Positions 36,400 to 45,420 of a stretch of 64,000 nucleotides of DNA are shown one piece after another; position 1 is the first letter of the stretch, and each line of letters starts with the position of its first letter. The notes below the pieces were generated by a model. The model had not been told where the DNA came from and did no database searches. It saw only the letters and a program-made list of their open reading frames with translations. Origin of the DNA: Candidatus Thalassarchaeaceae archaeon (lineage in GTDB: Archaea > Thermoplasmatota > Poseidoniia > Poseidoniales > Thalassarchaeaceae). Both the position numbers and the translations under genes were made by a program. The DNA lies in the NCBI GenBank assembly GCA_029250605.1, contig JAQXEZ010000006.1:137535-201534 (forward strand), read 5' to 3'.

Positions 36400-36990
36400 C
36401 TAGTTTTCACCAAATCCTGGATGAGGGTCACTCTTGGCGCTTGTTGAGTCTTCAACACCAGACCCCGAGACAAGAATCTCAGATGCCGCTTTCACTGAGT
36501 CTACAATCTGCTGGAAACCTGTACACCGGCAAAGATTTCCTTCAATTGCACCCTTGATTTCCTCTTCATCTGGGCGAGGATTTCCTGAAAGCAGTGCCGA
36601 AATCACAACTAGAAAACCCGGAGTGCAGAATCCGCATTGACTGCCTCCAAAATCAGCGAAGGTCTGTTGAATAGGATGAAGATGATGCCCATCCGCTAGT
36701 CCTTCAACAGTAGTAATACTGGTCCCATCCACTTCGATTGCTAGAGTGAGGCAGGACAATCTAGGCTCACCATCGATGAGGACAGAACAGCATCCGCATG
36801 TCCCCATGTCGCATCCACGCTTGGTCCCTAGACTACCGATCCTATCTCTCAGGACATCAAGCAGAATTGCATTGCTTTCAATAAAAATTGACGCCTCTTC
36901 TCCGTTCACGTTGGCATTCCATTCGACCTCATCTGGATGAGGGAGCATGGGGAGTCGGAACTGCACCACATTATGACCAATCGAGTTCAT
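36400..36990 (-). CDS. [2Fe-2S] small subunit of the molybdenum hydroxylase
   Basis: 196 residues. The plant-type ferredoxin cluster CDMGTCGCCSVLIDG...SC and the C-terminal cluster QCGFCTPG...LCRCTGFQQI are complete, as in CoxS, HcrC and XdhC-type small subunits. There is an N-terminal extension of ~30 residues before the ferredoxin fold and a Ser/Asp-rich tail. First structural gene of the three-subunit operon (small, large, FAD). The upstream gene encodes an HTH-10 regulator. Confidence 0.92.
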   Translation of the reverse strand: MNSIGHNVVQFRLPMLPHPDEVEWNANVNGEEASIFIESNAILLDVLRDRIGSLGTKRGCDMGTCGCCSVLIDGEPRLSCLTLAIEVDGTSITTVEGLADGHHLHPIQQTFADFGGSQCGFCTPGFLVVISALLSGNPRPDEEEIKGAIEGNLCRCTGFQQIVDSVKAASEILVSGSGVEDSTSAKSDPHPGFGEN

Positions 36991-37019
36991 CCTTTGAGCA
37001 TTCGGTTTACTACCAAAAC

Positions 37020-37664
37020 CTAGTTGAAATCATTGACGGCCTTTTTTACGGCCTCTGACTCGGCTCTTTTTAGATGCTCACCGATGGTGCTTCTCGCTAT
37101 CCCCAACTCATCAGCTAGTTGTTTCAGAGTGACTTCCGAACCATCTTCGTAGTACCCTCTCCGAACAGCAAGCTCTAGGGCCTCTCTCTGCTTTTCCGTC
37201 AGGAAATCATAGTCCTTCCCAGGTCCGTTCTTTATCGTCTGCACACTAATGGTGTCAGGCGGCATCACTGTTCTGACGAATTCCAAGAAACTACGTATTG
37301 AACTCGAAATTCCGAAGATTCTGAATTCCAGTCCATTTTTTGAGTCAATTCCATATGGGGGATAGACATAGATGTTTGATAACCCAACTGCCGATAATGC
37401 CAGTGGATGCGTGCAACGAATGCTTACAAGAACGCCGCTTTCGTCTTCTTCGTGTTTCTCTATTACCTCAAAACTTTCCAACTCTGAGATTTCCGAAAGT
37501 ACATGCCCCTCATTAATTCTTAATTCGACTAGTTGGGTGACTCCATCAGCTTCTGTTGAAAGATGTCCAAGAACCTCTATTCTTTCGCATATGTCCATCA
37601 GAGTATCAATCTCGTCAATCCCACTCAGGGAGGAGACTTTCCACCTGAGGAGGACTTTTCTCAT
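37020..37664 (-). CDS. HTH-10 (bacterio-opsin activator type) transcription regulator
   Basis: About 215 residues from ATG 37664; the frame extends to 37790 but that part overlaps the next gene upstream. The C-terminal ~60 residues form the archaeal HTH-10 domain: LTEKQREALELAVRRGYYED followed by VTLKQLADELGIARSTIGEHLKRAE. The N-terminal part is an unassigned sensor-like domain. It lies 29 bp ahead of the molybdenum hydroxylase small subunit on the same strand, so it is a good candidate regulator of that operon. Confidence 0.82.
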   Translation of the reverse strand: MRKVLLRWKVSSLSGIDEIDTLMDICERIEVLGHLSTEADGVTQLVELRINEGHVLSEISELESFEVIEKHEEDESGVLVSIRCTHPLALSAVGLSNIYVYPPYGIDSKNGLEFRIFGISSSIRSFLEFVRTVMPPDTISVQTIKNGPGKDYDFLTEKQREALELAVRRGYYEDGSEVTLKQLADELGIARSTIGEHLKRAESEAVKKAVNDFN

Positions 37665-37701
37665 ACTCTCACAGGTCCTTTTTTCTATATAACTGCCAAC
37701 C

Positions 37702-38919
37702 CTAGCTCCAGTATGCTTCTCTGATGTCCTGATTCGATTCCATACAAAACTCGACATCAAATGGTCTCTGCGACATTGCATTACTTCCATTTAGGTGCTC
37801 AATAATTGGTCTAACATTACTTTCGTTTACAACGCCCCAACCAACTTGGGTACATGGAGCCACTGGAGAGACCGGAGTTGTCCCGGATAGGGGGTCCCAA
37901 GTCGAAAAGGATGGATACCAAGCAGAGAGATTTAGCGCATCTCGAAGGTCATCATTTGTCAATGAGAAATTAGTTCCATTCACGATAAAACCCATTCTGC
38001 TATCCGGATCTGCTCCAGAAGACAGGTCCCCAAATTCAGACCTGAGACTTTCTAGTACCTCCGAGAGTAGTCCAGCAGTTCTAGGTGTTGCAAAAGAAGT
38101 TCCTGACGTCCAATGGTAGCCGTCGATGTCATCGTGGTTAGGCAAGAACTGAGTCCAGTCGGCCGCAATGTCTGGATATGAACCGCTCATAGTTTCCTTC
38201 TGATCATCATCCTCTTCTGCGTACCCGGAAATACCAATGCTCCATGGAGGGCCTGCAGTGGAGTCTTGGATTGCTGGAGAGGGGGAGTTGTCTGCTGCCC
38301 CCGTGTGAATCTTCTTTTCTTGAACTACGGCCACTTTGGTCGCATCCTCAATACCTGGGACTGGAAGTGAGAGAATTGGGCCGAAACTAGTAGTAATGAT
38401 GTCAACCAATGGTTGGTTCGCTGCTGCAAGAACTGCAGCATCGCTGAACCCCTCAACAAAGAAAATTACCGCATTAGGATTTGCGTTAAGTACCGATCCA
38501 GTTACTGCCGTCCCATGACCGTCACTCGGATCATCTAGAATTGGGATCTCAGTATCATCATCGGGTGTGGTTCCGATTATTCTGGTTCCTCTAAACCAGA
38601 CAATATCTCCAGATTCTATGACATCCCAGCAATCTCCTCTATCCGCCTCATACCTCTCTTGCCATGTTCCATTACTGGTGATATTACACACCATGTTAAC
38701 TCCTAATTGATCAAGAAGCCACTGGGGATAGGACTCGTTCATTGAGAAGTGGTCGTGATACACGTTGATTCCCGTGTCGACAGGCGCCACGACGCTAAAA
38801 GAACCGAATCCTTCGATAACCTCGGTTTCTGCCCCCACTCCCTTATCCTGGGCTCCAAGACATCCTACCAGAGGTGCCGATAGCATCAGCACGGCAATCA
38901 GGGAAGAGACCGTTTTCAC
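37702..38919 (-). CDS. Subtilase-family lipoprotein
   Basis: 405 residues. A lipoprotein signal (MKTVSSLIAVLMLSAPLVGC) precedes an S8-like domain with Asp in VDTGINVYHDH, His in DGHGTAVTGSV and Ser in GTSFATPRTAG, in the order expected for the triad. The region between the Asp and His is longer than usual. It probably is a lipid-anchored extracellular protease. It sits inside the molybdenum hydroxylase locus, between the regulator and XdhC; I see no functional reason for that. Confidence 0.78.
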   Translation of the reverse strand: MKTVSSLIAVLMLSAPLVGCLGAQDKGVGAETEVIEGFGSFSVVAPVDTGINVYHDHFSMNESYPQWLLDQLGVNMVCNITSNGTWQERYEADRGDCWDVIESGDIVWFRGTRIIGTTPDDDTEIPILDDPSDGHGTAVTGSVLNANPNAVIFFVEGFSDAAVLAAANQPLVDIITTSFGPILSLPVPGIEDATKVAVVQEKKIHTGAADNSPSPAIQDSTAGPPWSIGISGYAEEDDDQKETMSGSYPDIAADWTQFLPNHDDIDGYHWTSGTSFATPRTAGLLSEVLESLRSEFGDLSSGADPDSRMGFIVNGTNFSLTNDDLRDALNLSAWYPSFSTWDPLSGTTPVSPVAPCTQVGWGVVNESNVRPIIEHLNGSNAMSQRPFDVEFCMESNQDIREAYWS

Positions 38920-38950
38920 AGTATCTCGTAATTGACTACGAATTTCATAC

Positions 38951-39808
38951 TTAGGTTGGGTTGTTTGCCCTTTCTAATGAAAGCACTTCAGCGCAAACGG
39001 CTACTGCAATCTCTTCAGGAGAGTCGGCCCCAATGTCCAATCCAATAGGGCATCTAACTGAGTCTAAGGCTCTCTTTTCAATCCCATTCTCGATTCCCGA
39101 CCTTTCGAATTCTGACCACTTCTTCTTCGAACCGATTGCACCAATCCTCGGCCTCTTACTGCCGCCTGAAATCTTTAGGAGCCCAATCAGTAAGTCTTCA
39201 TCGACCCCCCAGTCATGACTCAGAAGAAGCACATCAGAGAACCTTCGAAGAGACTCCTCATCCTCTTCACGAAGCAACTCTTCTACCGAGCAGCATTTTG
39301 ACTCCTCAGCATTAGGGAACCGTTCGGCGTTGCAGAAGTCTTCTCTGATGTCAAAAACAGTGTATGCCCAATCCAGGTTATCGCAAACCTTTGCAATGGC
39401 GAATCCTACATGCCCCCCTCCTGCAATCAGGATGTGAGGCATAGGATCAATCACTTCCATAGACACAGTCACTCGCCCCCCACATAGGCTGTCCAGGGCT
39501 GTCACCTCTTTTCCCTTCCCATCTTTGTGTAACAAGAAAACCTCCACAGAACCGCCCTTCTTTCTATGCGAAACATCCTCTGAGACTAGCATTTCTTCCA
39601 GCTTCTGGCCTACTCTCAGCTCAAGTCCAGCACCACCCACAGTTCCGAACCTAGTTCCCGACGAACTGAACGCGAGCCTCGCACCTGGCTTTCCAGGAAC
39701 GCTACCCTGAGCCTCGATTACGGATGCAATTGCAACCCTCTCACCGGCTCTCAACCTCTCTAGGGCCCAAGACAGTACGGCGATACTCACGCCTACCTGA
39801 CTGGGCAC
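38951..39808 (-). CDS. xdhC: XdhC/CoxI-family molybdenum hydroxylase maturation factor
   Basis: 285 residues from GTG 39808. The N-terminal XdhC-CoxI domain (VIEAQGSVPGKPGARLAF, GTVGGAGLE) and the DSLCGGRVTVSMEV segment with its conserved Cys are present. The C-terminal half is a Rossmann fold (ILIAGGGHVGFAIAKVC). XdhC-type proteins bind the molybdenum cofactor, support its sulfuration and insertion into xanthine oxidase-family enzymes. Its presence supports a mature sulfurated cofactor in the enzyme encoded 2 kb away. Confidence 0.88.
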   Translation of the reverse strand: MPSQVGVSIAVLSWALERLRAGERVAIASVIEAQGSVPGKPGARLAFSSSGTRFGTVGGAGLELRVGQKLEEMLVSEDVSHRKKGGSVEVFLLHKDGKGKEVTALDSLCGGRVTVSMEVIDPMPHILIAGGGHVGFAIAKVCDNLDWAYTVFDIREDFCNAERFPNAEESKCCSVEELLREEDEESLRRFSDVLLLSHDWGVDEDLLIGLLKISGGSKRPRIGAIGSKKKWSEFERSGIENGIEKRALDSVRCPIGLDIGADSPEEIAVAVCAEVLSLERANNPT

Positions 39809-39830
39809 TCTGCCTTTGGAGTTACTATTG

Positions 39831-40640
39831 CTAACCCAGTGCTACATCCAGGATCATCATAATGGTGAAACCTAACATTACACCCATAGTGGCTATGTCT
39901 CCATTTTTTCCTCTATGGGCCTCGGGCACCAACTCTTCGACTACTACGAAAATCATAGCTCCTGCAGCGAATGCAAGTGCATAGGGTAGGATAGGGTCAG
40001 CGTAGACTATGGCAGCTGCACCCAATACAGCCGCAATTGGCTCCACCGTTGCAGATAACTGACCCCACCAGAAACTCTCTTTCTTTGACAAACCCTCCCT
40101 CCTTAGTGGAACTGAGACCGCAGCTCCTTCGGGAAAGTTCTGAATCCCTATTCCAATTGTCAATGCAATTGCAGCTCCAATTCCATCTCCCGAGGAAGCA
40201 GCCCCAAAGGCAACACCTACTGCCAGACCTTCGGGTACGTTATGCAGGGTGATAGCAGAAATCAGCAACTTACTCCTGTGCCAACTGGTCTTCACTCCCT
40301 CAGTTTCCTCCGGAGGGGCTCCTGGATGAAGGTGCGGTAGGAAAGCATCGATTACCCTCATACATACGCCACCCATTACGAATCCGAATGCAGCGGGCAG
40401 TACCTTCGAAACCCCCTCTCCATCTGTCTGTTCGATTGCTGGACCTAGAAGTCCGAAGCAACTCGCTGCAATCATTACTCCGGCAGCAAAACCTAGCATT
40501 CCATCAAGGGCCTTTCTGTTTATTTCATGAAAGAAAAATACCAGTCCGGCTCCTGCTGCAGTCATTAACCAGGTGAAAATCCCAGCCATCAATGCCTGCT
40601 CAATTGGGCTGAACCCGTCGAGCAAATCCCCGGTATTCAC
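39831..40640 (-). CDS. ZIP-family metal transporter
   Basis: 269 residues with eight hydrophobic segments. The ZIP metal-binding helices are clear: HNVPEGLAVGVAFG in TM4 and QNFPEGAAVSVPLRREG in TM5, together with VVEELVPEAHRG near the end. It probably carries Zn2+, Fe2+ or other divalent cations into the cytosol. It starts 24 bp after the MobA-like gene and ends 22 bp before xdhC, so it may be co-transcribed with the cofactor genes. Confidence 0.88.
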   Translation of the reverse strand: MNTGDLLDGFSPIEQALMAGIFTWLMTAAGAGLVFFFHEINRKALDGMLGFAAGVMIAASCFGLLGPAIEQTDGEGVSKVLPAAFGFVMGGVCMRVIDAFLPHLHPGAPPEETEGVKTSWHRSKLLISAITLHNVPEGLAVGVAFGAASSGDGIGAAIALTIGIGIQNFPEGAAVSVPLRREGLSKKESFWWGQLSATVEPIAAVLGAAAIVYADPILPYALAFAAGAMIFVVVEELVPEAHRGKNGDIATMGVMLGFTIMMILDVALG

Positions 40641-40664
40641 GGTTCTGGGTTGAAATTACACTTT

Positions 40665-41255
40665 TCAATTTTCTTCAACAATGGAATATAACTTCTGTTG
40701 CAACTCCTCTATGTCTGATGGTGTGTCAATATTTAGGTGGAGAGTCTCGTCAATGACCTCGAATCTGACCGGATCAACGATTTCTCTCAGAGGCGTATCC
40801 TCAGAACTCACTCTGACCCTGTCCACATCGTCGGGAGATAATAGCAAAGGGTGACCCCCCCTTCCTTCTAGCATTGGACAGCAACTCTCTTCCGAATCAA
40901 TTAGCCGTTCCAGTGTGGAATCCGAGAAACCCGGCCTATCCACGGGTACTAAGAGCAATCTGTAGTTTGGCCCCTTTGAGAAATCAATGTTCGAGATTCC
41001 GACCTTAAGAGATCCAGTCCTTCCTTTCTGAGATTCTGCATTTTCAACTACATTAGATTCTGGAATCTTGGAGGATATCTCTGCAAAGTTCGTCTTGTTT
41101 GCCACCACAGTGACGTCAACTCCCTTATTCGAAACTCTCTCTGACAACCACCCCACTAGTGTGCCGTTACCAATACGAATTAGCGCCTTATCCCTTCCTA
41201 GCCTATTACTAGAACCGGCTGCAAGAATCACGCACTCGATCCGCGGCAACTCCAT
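40665..41255 (-). CDS. MobA/MocA-like molybdenum cofactor nucleotidyltransferase
   Basis: 196 residues. The NTP-transferase loop CVILAAGSSNRLGRDKAL, the LLLVPVDRPGF segment and GRGGHPLLLS are typical of MocA/MobA. MocA makes molybdopterin cytosine dinucleotide, the form used by many xanthine oxidase-family hydroxylases; MobA makes the guanine form. The neighbourhood with XdhC and a three-subunit hydroxylase favours the MocA role. The base specificity is inferred from context only. Confidence 0.8.
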   Translation of the reverse strand: MELPRIECVILAAGSSNRLGRDKALIRIGNGTLVGWLSERVSNKGVDVTVVANKTNFAEISSKIPESNVVENAESQKGRTGSLKVGISNIDFSKGPNYRLLLVPVDRPGFSDSTLERLIDSEESCCPMLEGRGGHPLLLSPDDVDRVRVSSEDTPLREIVDPVRFEVIDETLHLNIDTPSDIEELQQKLYSIVEEN

Positions 41256-41285
41256 GATATTCCGTTATCAGGCTTCGTAATAGTG

Positions 41286-42245
41286 CTATACCAATGCATC
41301 TAGTAATCCACTGAGATAAGTCATGTAAGAAAGATAGGTGAGAATCATCATCGAACCAACAGTTTTTGAGAATTCCTTGCCTCTAAGAAATGCCGTTACC
41401 ACGAAACCCGAAGTTGCGATTACTACCATTATGTCCCTAGTGAATTCACTATCGACGGTAATCCCGCCTCCGAAAATGCTGGCAATTCCGATTATCCCCA
41501 TGATATTAATTACGTTAGAGCCGAGGATGTTTCCTACGGCTACCCCCCCCTGTCCCCTGAGGCCTGCGACTACCGTGACAGCCAGCTCTGGCAATGATGT
41601 ACCCAGAGCAACAATTGTCAGGCCAATTACCGCCTCCGATACTCCGTATGTCCCTGCAATGCTAGTCGACCCTTCCACCAACAGTTTTGCTCCCAACCAT
41701 ATCGTTGCCCCACCAACTATGCAAGCCGGAATTGCGACAGACATCTTTCTTGGAAGCCACGAGTCTTCGAACTCATACTCGCCATCCCCAGATATTGCTC
41801 TGGAGTATGTGTAGTAATAGTATGCGAGTAGGCAAGATAGCATTACAACCCCACCGACTAGGGGTACCTCGCCCCCAAATACGAAAATTGCCATGAAAAT
41901 AGTAGCTACTATTACTGCTATCGAGTCCCTCTTTACGTCTTCTCCACCTTCTGACTTAGTACCCAATACCGCTGCCGTCCCAAGTACGAGCATTACATTG
42001 GCAACATTCGACCCCAGTACCCCACCAATTGCTATGTCGGGGGCATCATTTCCAATCGCCTCTATTGCGACAGCCAACTCGGGGAGAGAAGTCCCCACTG
42101 CTACTACGGTGAACCCAACAACTAGGGGCGAGACACTAAGATTCTGTGAAATTCTCGTCGCTCCTTGGACCAATGCTTCTCCTCCTCCCATTAGGAATGC
42201 GAAACCAGAAACAACGAACAGAACGTCGACTAGAGTCTCATCCAT
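41286..42245 (-). CDS. CaCA-family calcium/sodium (or cation) exchanger, YrbG-like
   Basis: 319 residues in ten or so hydrophobic segments. The two alpha-repeats are visible: VVGFTVVAVGTSLPELAVAIEA with GGVLGSNVANV and VIGLTIVALGTSLPELAVTVVA with GNILGSNVINIMGI. This inverted-repeat pair is the ion-binding core of K+-independent Na+/Ca2+ exchangers. Likely exports Ca2+ or another cation with Na+ or H+. It is on the same strand as the Mo locus, 31 bp before the MocA gene, but no functional link is evident. Confidence 0.9.
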   Translation of the reverse strand: MDETLVDVLFVVSGFAFLMGGGEALVQGATRISQNLSVSPLVVGFTVVAVGTSLPELAVAIEAIGNDAPDIAIGGVLGSNVANVMLVLGTAAVLGTKSEGGEDVKRDSIAVIVATIFMAIFVFGGEVPLVGGVVMLSCLLAYYYYTYSRAISGDGEYEFEDSWLPRKMSVAIPACIVGGATIWLGAKLLVEGSTSIAGTYGVSEAVIGLTIVALGTSLPELAVTVVAGLRGQGGVAVGNILGSNVINIMGIIGIASIFGGGITVDSEFTRDIMVVIATSGFVVTAFLRGKEFSKTVGSMMILTYLSYMTYLSGLLDALV

Positions 42246-42304
42246 ATTCTATTCCCGTGACATTCCACAAATTACTCTTTGCTAATGCTTGTTCGCAATA
42301 AACA

Positions 42305-45175
42305 TCAAGCGCACGCTCTCTCAATATGCCTAACGACTACTCCCACGCTTGGTATGGTGTGATCCTCCAGAGTTGGTGAAAATGGGACTGGTGTATCCAA
42401 AGCCCCAATTACAATCGGGGGTGTCTCCATCCTCCAGAACGACTCTTCCACAATCCTGCTAGACACTGTGTGTCCGAAACCTCCAGTCCATTGTGACTCC
42501 TGTAGAACAATTAGGCGACCGGTCCTCAATACCGAGTTGATACAAGTCTCGGAATCAAACGGAACAAGTGTTCTAAGGTCCACTACCTCTACTTCAGTTC
42601 CTCTCCTCGATGCCTCTTCCGCCGCATCCAGTGCAACATGGACCATCGCCCCCCATGTGACTATTGTCATGTCTTTCCCTCCACGAACTATTCGAGCAGA
42701 TCCAATGGAACTATTGCCACTTTCAAGCCTCTCCTGAACGGAGTTAGTGTCAACGATTTGATTGATTGACTTGCCCCAGCCAGTCATCCCCCCTCTCAGC
42801 CCGTATAGCCCAATGTGCTCAAGGTAGACAACCGGATCCGGCAGATGGTGTGATTCAATCAGAAGATCATAGGCATCTTGTGGATTGCTTGGAGAGACAA
42901 TAACCAGGCCAGGATCATTTGTCAGCCACGACTCAATCATATTTGCATGGAATGGGCCACTTCGGGTCTTTGCCCCTAGTGGTATTCTGACAGTTAGGGG
43001 CACTTCAGCACCCCACCTCCATCTTAGTTGAGCTGCATTGTTTACCAGTGGATTCATTGCCAGTGAAGTAAAACCCCCGAATTGAATCTCTGCCATGGGG
43101 CGCATACCCCCTAATGCAGCTCCTGTTGCTGAATGAATGATTATTGCCTCGGAGAGTGGCATATCGAGAAGCTTCGATTGATGTCCCTTTGCCTTCAGTC
43201 CCAGATTCATTCCGAAAGCCCCAGCAACTTCCATATCTTCTCCCATGAACAACATCTCTTCTCCAAATTGTTCAGCCAGAGTCGCCATGGCATTCTGTAT
43301 CGATCTACTGAATGTCCATGAGTTTGGAGCATCTGAAAACTCGATTCCGTATTCCCCAGATCTTAGATCAGATTCTGGGACATCGCTCTCTCGATCGATC
43401 CTACTTAGTTGGTTCTCATGGCTTGTTGCGTCAAACAGTGAGGTTACTCCTTTGACTACTGAATTGCCCTCGGGCCAATCCATTTCTTCCAACTCACTCC
43501 TAGCCGCTGCGACATAATCTTCCTCTTCCTGTAATATTCGATTCAGCATTTGTTCACCAACGCCCAATTTAATCAGCAAATCTCTGTGATTTGGAAGGGG
43601 GTCCTTCTCGGACCAGTATCGAAGCAACTCACGATCAACATAACCAGGAGGATTCCCACTCGCCGCTCCGAGATACAGATCGTCGTGATGATGTGCATGA
43701 CCACACCCCCTCATCGTCTCTACATGAATCAGAGAAGCCCCACAACCCGCTATGGCGAACTCTCTAGCTACTGCAGAGGATGCGTAGAACATTGCCGGGT
43801 CAGCACCATCAATGGTCCACGATGGTATCCCCATTGCGTGCCCCTTGTCTCCAAAAGTCTCTGCTCCAGATTGTGCCGAATTGAACGTGTCAAGGGCAAT
43901 CTGGTTATTCTGAATCATAAAGCAAATTGGAAGTCCACGTACTCCAGCGAAATTCATTGCTTCCCAGAACTCTCCACTACTGCTACATCCCTCTCCGACA
44001 GGAGCCAAATGAAACCTCTTCACGCCAAGTTGTTTCGCAGCCAACGCCACCCCAGTTGTAGTAGCACTTGCTATTGGCAGGGGTGCTGTTGGGGGCAGGA
44101 CCCTCTTCTCCCAATTCCCAATGTGTAGGTCACGCCCCCCACTCCCTTCGATGCCCCCATCCATGTAAGAATCAGCCTTCCCCATTTGGGCTGCAAGAAC
44201 TTCAATCGGAGTTTGCCCCATGGCTAGAGCAAGCCCCATATCCCGAATCATCGGTGCTACCACGTCTGCATTTTGACGCTCCCCCTCGGGAAGATCAATC
44301 GCGCGATTCATCGCAGTAGCACAGGCTGCCACGCCCTCTTGCCAAGTTGATCTGAAACCCTTCCCTCCGAAAGTACCACCATCTGGGGTCGGCAACCCAG
44401 ATGCGAACAGATCCTTCAGCTGTTCATCAACTAATCTTGTTCTGATCATCCATCTCTGCCATTGTAACCTATCTTCCACTGTTATTGAGTGATAATGGGC
44501 AATCCTCCTCATACAAAGTGTAACATCGACCAGGAATCTCTCCATCCTCCTTTCTAAGAAAACCTCACCTGTTCTTCGAGGGATAATCTCAGTTTTGACC
44601 AAAGACGAGAGATTTGGGCCGAGAAGTCGTTCTGAGAACCTCATTGCTAACTCAGAAACCAGCAATTCTGCGAATTCGTGAAAACTTCTGCCATCCAGGT
44701 TATTTGGCATTTTCAGATCGTTCCAACAGTCTGAAACCATGCCCAAATGACCATCGTGTCTTTCCGCAATGAATCCCAATAAATCATCTCGGACATGCCC
44801 AGACGAGACTCTTTGGGTGAATTCCAGGGGGGACTCGGGTTTCCAACTAGAACCCCAAATCTCCGGCAGAAGTGATTGTGGGTCATCATGCGGAGAAAGG
44901 TCATGCAGTGTTTCTTCTCCGAAAGAAAGTCCGGCGTTTCTTCTGGAAACCTCCTCTTCTAGATCGCTAATCTTAGTACGCGGCGCTCTTTCCCATATCT
45001 CCACACTCCTCGTTCTTCCTTTGCCAGAGGATGATCTATCCAGCGTAGTCCTAACCCTTTTTTCGCATTTGGAACACTTCCTGTCTAATTTATTCGCATT
45101 ATTGGACCTAGTTTTCCAAATTTGGTGAAGGCTGCATCCGGGGCACTTCCAAATCCCTATTCTCGTCAATACCAC
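42305..45175 (-). CDS. Fused 2-oxoacid dehydrogenase E1 alpha/beta with N-terminal zinc ribbon
   Basis: 956 residues from GTG 45175 (TTG 45169 is a second option). Residues ~9-45 hold a CPGC...CSKC zinc ribbon with a basic RVRTTLDR flank. A ~170-residue linker region precedes the E1 alpha domain, which has the ThDP motif VGEGCSSSGEFWEAMNFAG and IQNNQ. The E1 beta domain begins near residue 620 with NAMATLAEQFGEEMLFMGEDM and ends with TLEDHTIPSVGVVVRHIE. E1 decarboxylates 2-oxoacids for branched-chain, pyruvate or acetoin dehydrogenase complexes. No E2 or E3 gene is nearby. The zinc ribbon and the linker are not part of usual fused E1 proteins. Confidence 0.85.
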   Translation of the reverse strand: MVLTRIGIWKCPGCSLHQIWKTRSNNANKLDRKCSKCEKRVRTTLDRSSSGKGRTRSVEIWERAPRTKISDLEEEVSRRNAGLSFGEETLHDLSPHDDPQSLLPEIWGSSWKPESPLEFTQRVSSGHVRDDLLGFIAERHDGHLGMVSDCWNDLKMPNNLDGRSFHEFAELLVSELAMRFSERLLGPNLSSLVKTEIIPRRTGEVFLERRMERFLVDVTLCMRRIAHYHSITVEDRLQWQRWMIRTRLVDEQLKDLFASGLPTPDGGTFGGKGFRSTWQEGVAACATAMNRAIDLPEGERQNADVVAPMIRDMGLALAMGQTPIEVLAAQMGKADSYMDGGIEGSGGRDLHIGNWEKRVLPPTAPLPIASATTTGVALAAKQLGVKRFHLAPVGEGCSSSGEFWEAMNFAGVRGLPICFMIQNNQIALDTFNSAQSGAETFGDKGHAMGIPSWTIDGADPAMFYASSAVAREFAIAGCGASLIHVETMRGCGHAHHHDDLYLGAASGNPPGYVDRELLRYWSEKDPLPNHRDLLIKLGVGEQMLNRILQEEEDYVAAARSELEEMDWPEGNSVVKGVTSLFDATSHENQLSRIDRESDVPESDLRSGEYGIEFSDAPNSWTFSRSIQNAMATLAEQFGEEMLFMGEDMEVAGAFGMNLGLKAKGHQSKLLDMPLSEAIIIHSATGAALGGMRPMAEIQFGGFTSLAMNPLVNNAAQLRWRWGAEVPLTVRIPLGAKTRSGPFHANMIESWLTNDPGLVIVSPSNPQDAYDLLIESHHLPDPVVYLEHIGLYGLRGGMTGWGKSINQIVDTNSVQERLESGNSSIGSARIVRGGKDMTIVTWGAMVHVALDAAEEASRRGTEVEVVDLRTLVPFDSETCINSVLRTGRLIVLQESQWTGGFGHTVSSRIVEESFWRMETPPIVIGALDTPVPFSPTLEDHTIPSVGVVVRHIERACA

Positions 45176-45190
45176 GATTGCCCGAGTAGG

Positions 45191-45420
45191 TATAGTACAA
45201 CAATATTGGCCATATTTTTGGACATTTCACCACAATTAATTGTTTAATGTGGTATTTCCGTTAGGTATTTTCTAAATTCTCTTCATTTTACCATATTAAA
45301 ACAATGTACTGCAAGTAAAGTTACCACATTACTTACAACAAATAAAAAAAATTAGTAATAAAATGATAAATTACCACATTAAAACAGTATATTGAAAGAG
45401 ATAATACCATATTAATACTT
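45191..45420. promoter_or_regulatory. AT-rich repeat cluster upstream of the E1 fusion gene (24% GC)
   Basis: 55 of 230 bases are G or C, far below the flanks. The motif TTACCAYATTA recurs at 45288-45298, 45321-45331 and 45371-45381, a shorter ATACCATATTA at 45404-45414, one inverted copy TAATGTGGTA at 45245-45254, and a degenerate copy at 45228-45238. Two copies extend to 21 bp (45288-45308 and 45371-45391, 18 of 21 identical). The region lies upstream of the minus-strand E1 gene and the last copy overlaps the MoeZ stop codon. No ORF was found. An operator array or another DNA-binding site cluster is likely. Confidence 0.65.

Noticed and set aside
36400-36473. Upstream start (36473) for the large Mo subunit
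   Set aside because: It would overlap the Fe-S subunit by 74 bp; ATG 36398 directly follows its stop.
45191-45420. CRISPR array
   Set aside because: Repeats are 11-21 bp, irregularly spaced and in both orientations; no cas gene is in the window.
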